NCBI RefSeq assembly: GCF_001562255.1
Contig: NZ_CP014301.1
Span: 2,728,001 to 2,792,000 of the forward strand
DNA length: 64,000 nt
Reading direction: 5' to 3'
From: Bosea sp. PAMC 26642
GTDB lineage: Bacteria > Pseudomonadota > Alphaproteobacteria > Rhizobiales > Beijerinckiaceae
Below the pieces are notes generated by a model, which worked only from the letters and a program-made list of their open reading frames with translations, did not search any database and was not told where the DNA came from. Below, in pieces: positions 62,709 to 64,000 of this stretch. Position 1 is the stretch's first letter, and each line of letters begins with the position of its first letter. Position numbers and translations under genes: made by a program.

Positions 62709-63500
62709 GCTGTCATCCACCTCTTTTTGTAAATCGGATCGGCACGAGGCCGGCGGGGGAAATTGGTAATTCGTCGTAGCAGCATGGTGCGTCGCGGTAA
62801 AGGGTTAAGGCGCGACAACTCGCCTCACGGCTACGTCTTGGCTAACGATTCTTGACCTTAGGGTTCCCAAATTTCCCTAAAAACCAATGTATAAGTCAAA
62901 AAGTAAAAGTTTTAATAAAAACTAATACTATCGAATTTGACTCAATAGTGATTCGCGCGCCCAAGCGACGATACGTAACATTTGGTTAAAATTTTAATAA
63001 TATGGTTAAAATTTTTTTAACGCTGATGGCGCCCTTCGCAAGGCCCGACTCGACTCTAAGTTTCTCCACAGATTCTTACGACGGAGGGTATTTTTCGTTA
63101 GATTCAGTGACCAAAAAACCTCAACTGGGCACATTTTGGGGAACCTCCGAGGCTGTCCACGCAACCTGAAACGGTCCCGGAGCGTGGCGCTCGGCGGCCC
63201 CGTTCGGCCAAGCCGGTTGCGGTTTAGGAGAGGGTCGTCGGGGTGATTCGCGGCATTTTAAGTCACGCGAAACGGCCTGTGTGCGGCGCACAAGACCATC
63301 GCTATCCTGCGAGGTTGCTTGATTTCCCGCTTACTTCGCCGGGCCGGCCGTCACGCAAAAAGCCGCAAGGCGGCTGCGGATACGACACGTCAGGCGCCGC
63401 AAAGCCCCGCTGCAGTGCACACAATCACAGGGTGTGAAAAGCTCCGCGCAAGCCATATGCGGGAGAATGCCCGCGCAGGATGCGCCCCGGCATGGGGGGT
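62709..63500. promoter_or_regulatory. Long AT-rich upstream region of the RTX operon
   Basis: About 790 bases without a convincing gene. The part from ~62810 to ~63130 is strikingly A+T-rich (for example TAAAAATTTTAATAAAAA-like runs on either strand) in an otherwise GC-rich window, with many TTGA and TATA-like words on the minus strand. It probably contains the promoter of the RTX operon and may bind a nucleoid protein such as an MucR/H-NS-type silencer. The rest (63130-63500) has short frames without ribosome sites. No terminator was seen between it and the WcbI-like gene. Confidence 0.5.
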
Positions 63501-64000
63501 TCAGGCCCGGCCGCGCACCACGTCGTAGACGCGATAGAAGGCCTCGGTCAGCGCCTCGACGGAATAGACCTGGATCTCGCCGAGTTCGACCTTGTGGTCG
63601 GCGATCGAGAGCACGGTGCGCCCGCGATAGGCCGGCTCGCCGTCGAAGGGCAGCCCGAACTTGCGCACGATCGCGGGGCTCGCTGGGATGTAGCACTCGT
63701 CGAGTCGGTAGGGCGCAGCCACCGCCTTGTCGACCTCGAATTCGAGACCGACGCGCTCGGTCAGCCGGCGCAGCATCTCGCCGAGCAGATCATTCAGGGG
63801 GTGATTTGGTGTGTAGAACAACCGCTGCGCGGCGAGGTGATCCCCGATGAAATCCGAGATCGGCACGTCGACATCGGTTTCGCGGGCGCGCAATTGCCCA
63901 AGCGAACGGCCGAACGGATCGGGCGCCTTCTGGAACAGCGGCTCCTCGGAAAACGCCTCCTGCGCCTCGGCGATCGTCGCGCCACGCTGATGCGCAGCGG
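63501..64000 (-). CDS. WcbI-like polysaccharide-biosynthesis protein (5' part outside window)
   Basis: The minus-strand frame is open from the right window edge to a stop at 63501, giving at least 166 residues, so the start lies outside. DHLAAQRLFYTPNHPLNDLL is the pattern of WcbI-type proteins (a putative acetyltransferase of capsule loci), in which F-x-T-x-N-H-P is conserved. The C-terminal region ends VEALTEAFYRVYDVVRGRA. The family assignment is from memory of this motif. It fits the surface-glycan character of the preceding 25 kb. Confidence 0.65.
   Translation of the reverse strand, partial: AAHQRGATIAEAQEAFSEEPLFQKAPDPFGRSLGQLRARETDVDVPISDFIGDHLAAQRLFYTPNHPLNDLLGEMLRRLTERVGLEFEVDKAVAAPYRLDECYIPASPAIVRKFGLPFDGEPAYRGRTVLSIADHKVELGEIQVYSVEALTEAFYRVYDVVRGRA

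Noticed and set aside
62880..63010. Possible replication origin in the AT-rich tract
   Set aside because: No DnaA-box cluster, iterons or replication genes are nearby; a promoter region is simpler.
63243..63437. 64-codon plus-strand frame in the right-hand intergenic region
   Set aside because: It has no ribosome-binding site and no similarity that I recognise, and lies in a region with no other coding signal.

Overview
The window is high-GC DNA, densely packed with short operons, from an alphaproteobacterium. Tripartite-tricarboxylate (Bug) binding proteins, PrtD/HlyD type I secretion pairs, SapC proteins, a DUF6766 protein and a GTA-type spike-base protein fit Hyphomicrobiales. A Bosea-like genus is my guess, unchecked. 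I saw no rRNA, tRNA, CRISPR array, integrase or intact insertion sequence.

Left part (1-22.4 kb) is mixed metabolism and regulation. It holds a LysE exporter cut by the window edge, a methyltransferase beside an alpha/beta-hydrolase-LuxR regulator, a divergent metallo-hydrolase/LysR pair, and an MHYT-PAS-GGDEF-EAL c-di-GMP protein. A probable organic-acid catabolic cluster follows: Bug binding protein, GntR regulator, tartrate/D-malate dehydrogenase, acyl-CoA ligase, second Bug protein, 3-hydroxyacyl-CoA-dehydrogenase-like enzyme and Asp/Glu-racemase-like protein. An SbcD/SbcC-like nuclease pair ends this part. It also carries decayed genes: a frameshifted hypothetical, a truncated ABC ATPase, a photolyase N-terminus and the C-terminus of an IlvD/Edd dehydratase.

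Middle (22.4-34.2 kb) holds two import operons. The first is a ribose-type sugar ABC importer with a ROK regulator, a sugar isomerase/epimerase and a Gfo/Idh dehydrogenase. The second is a spermidine/putrescine-type ABC importer.

Right part (34.2-64 kb) is almost wholly a cell-surface and secretion locus. It has two HlyD + ABC type I secretion pairs, five glycosyltransferases, a methyltransferase, three SGNH-fold proteins (one with a ruined catalytic triad), a GTA-type spike-base protein and a coiled-coil protein. It also has two SapC-family proteins, two RTX calcium-binding proteins (one with a Hint domain) and a partial WcbI-like protein. One seven-gene operon (52.6 to 44.5 kb, minus strand) joins secretion pair 2 to the SGNH and spike-like genes. 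My inference is that the locus exports and glycosylates RTX surface proteins, with a phage- or GTA-derived spike module built in. This is the best candidate for an undescribed system. No outer-membrane TolC partner is visible.

Two copies of a ~107-bp palindromic repeat lie at 32.2 and 44.5 kb, with arms exchanged relative to their cores.
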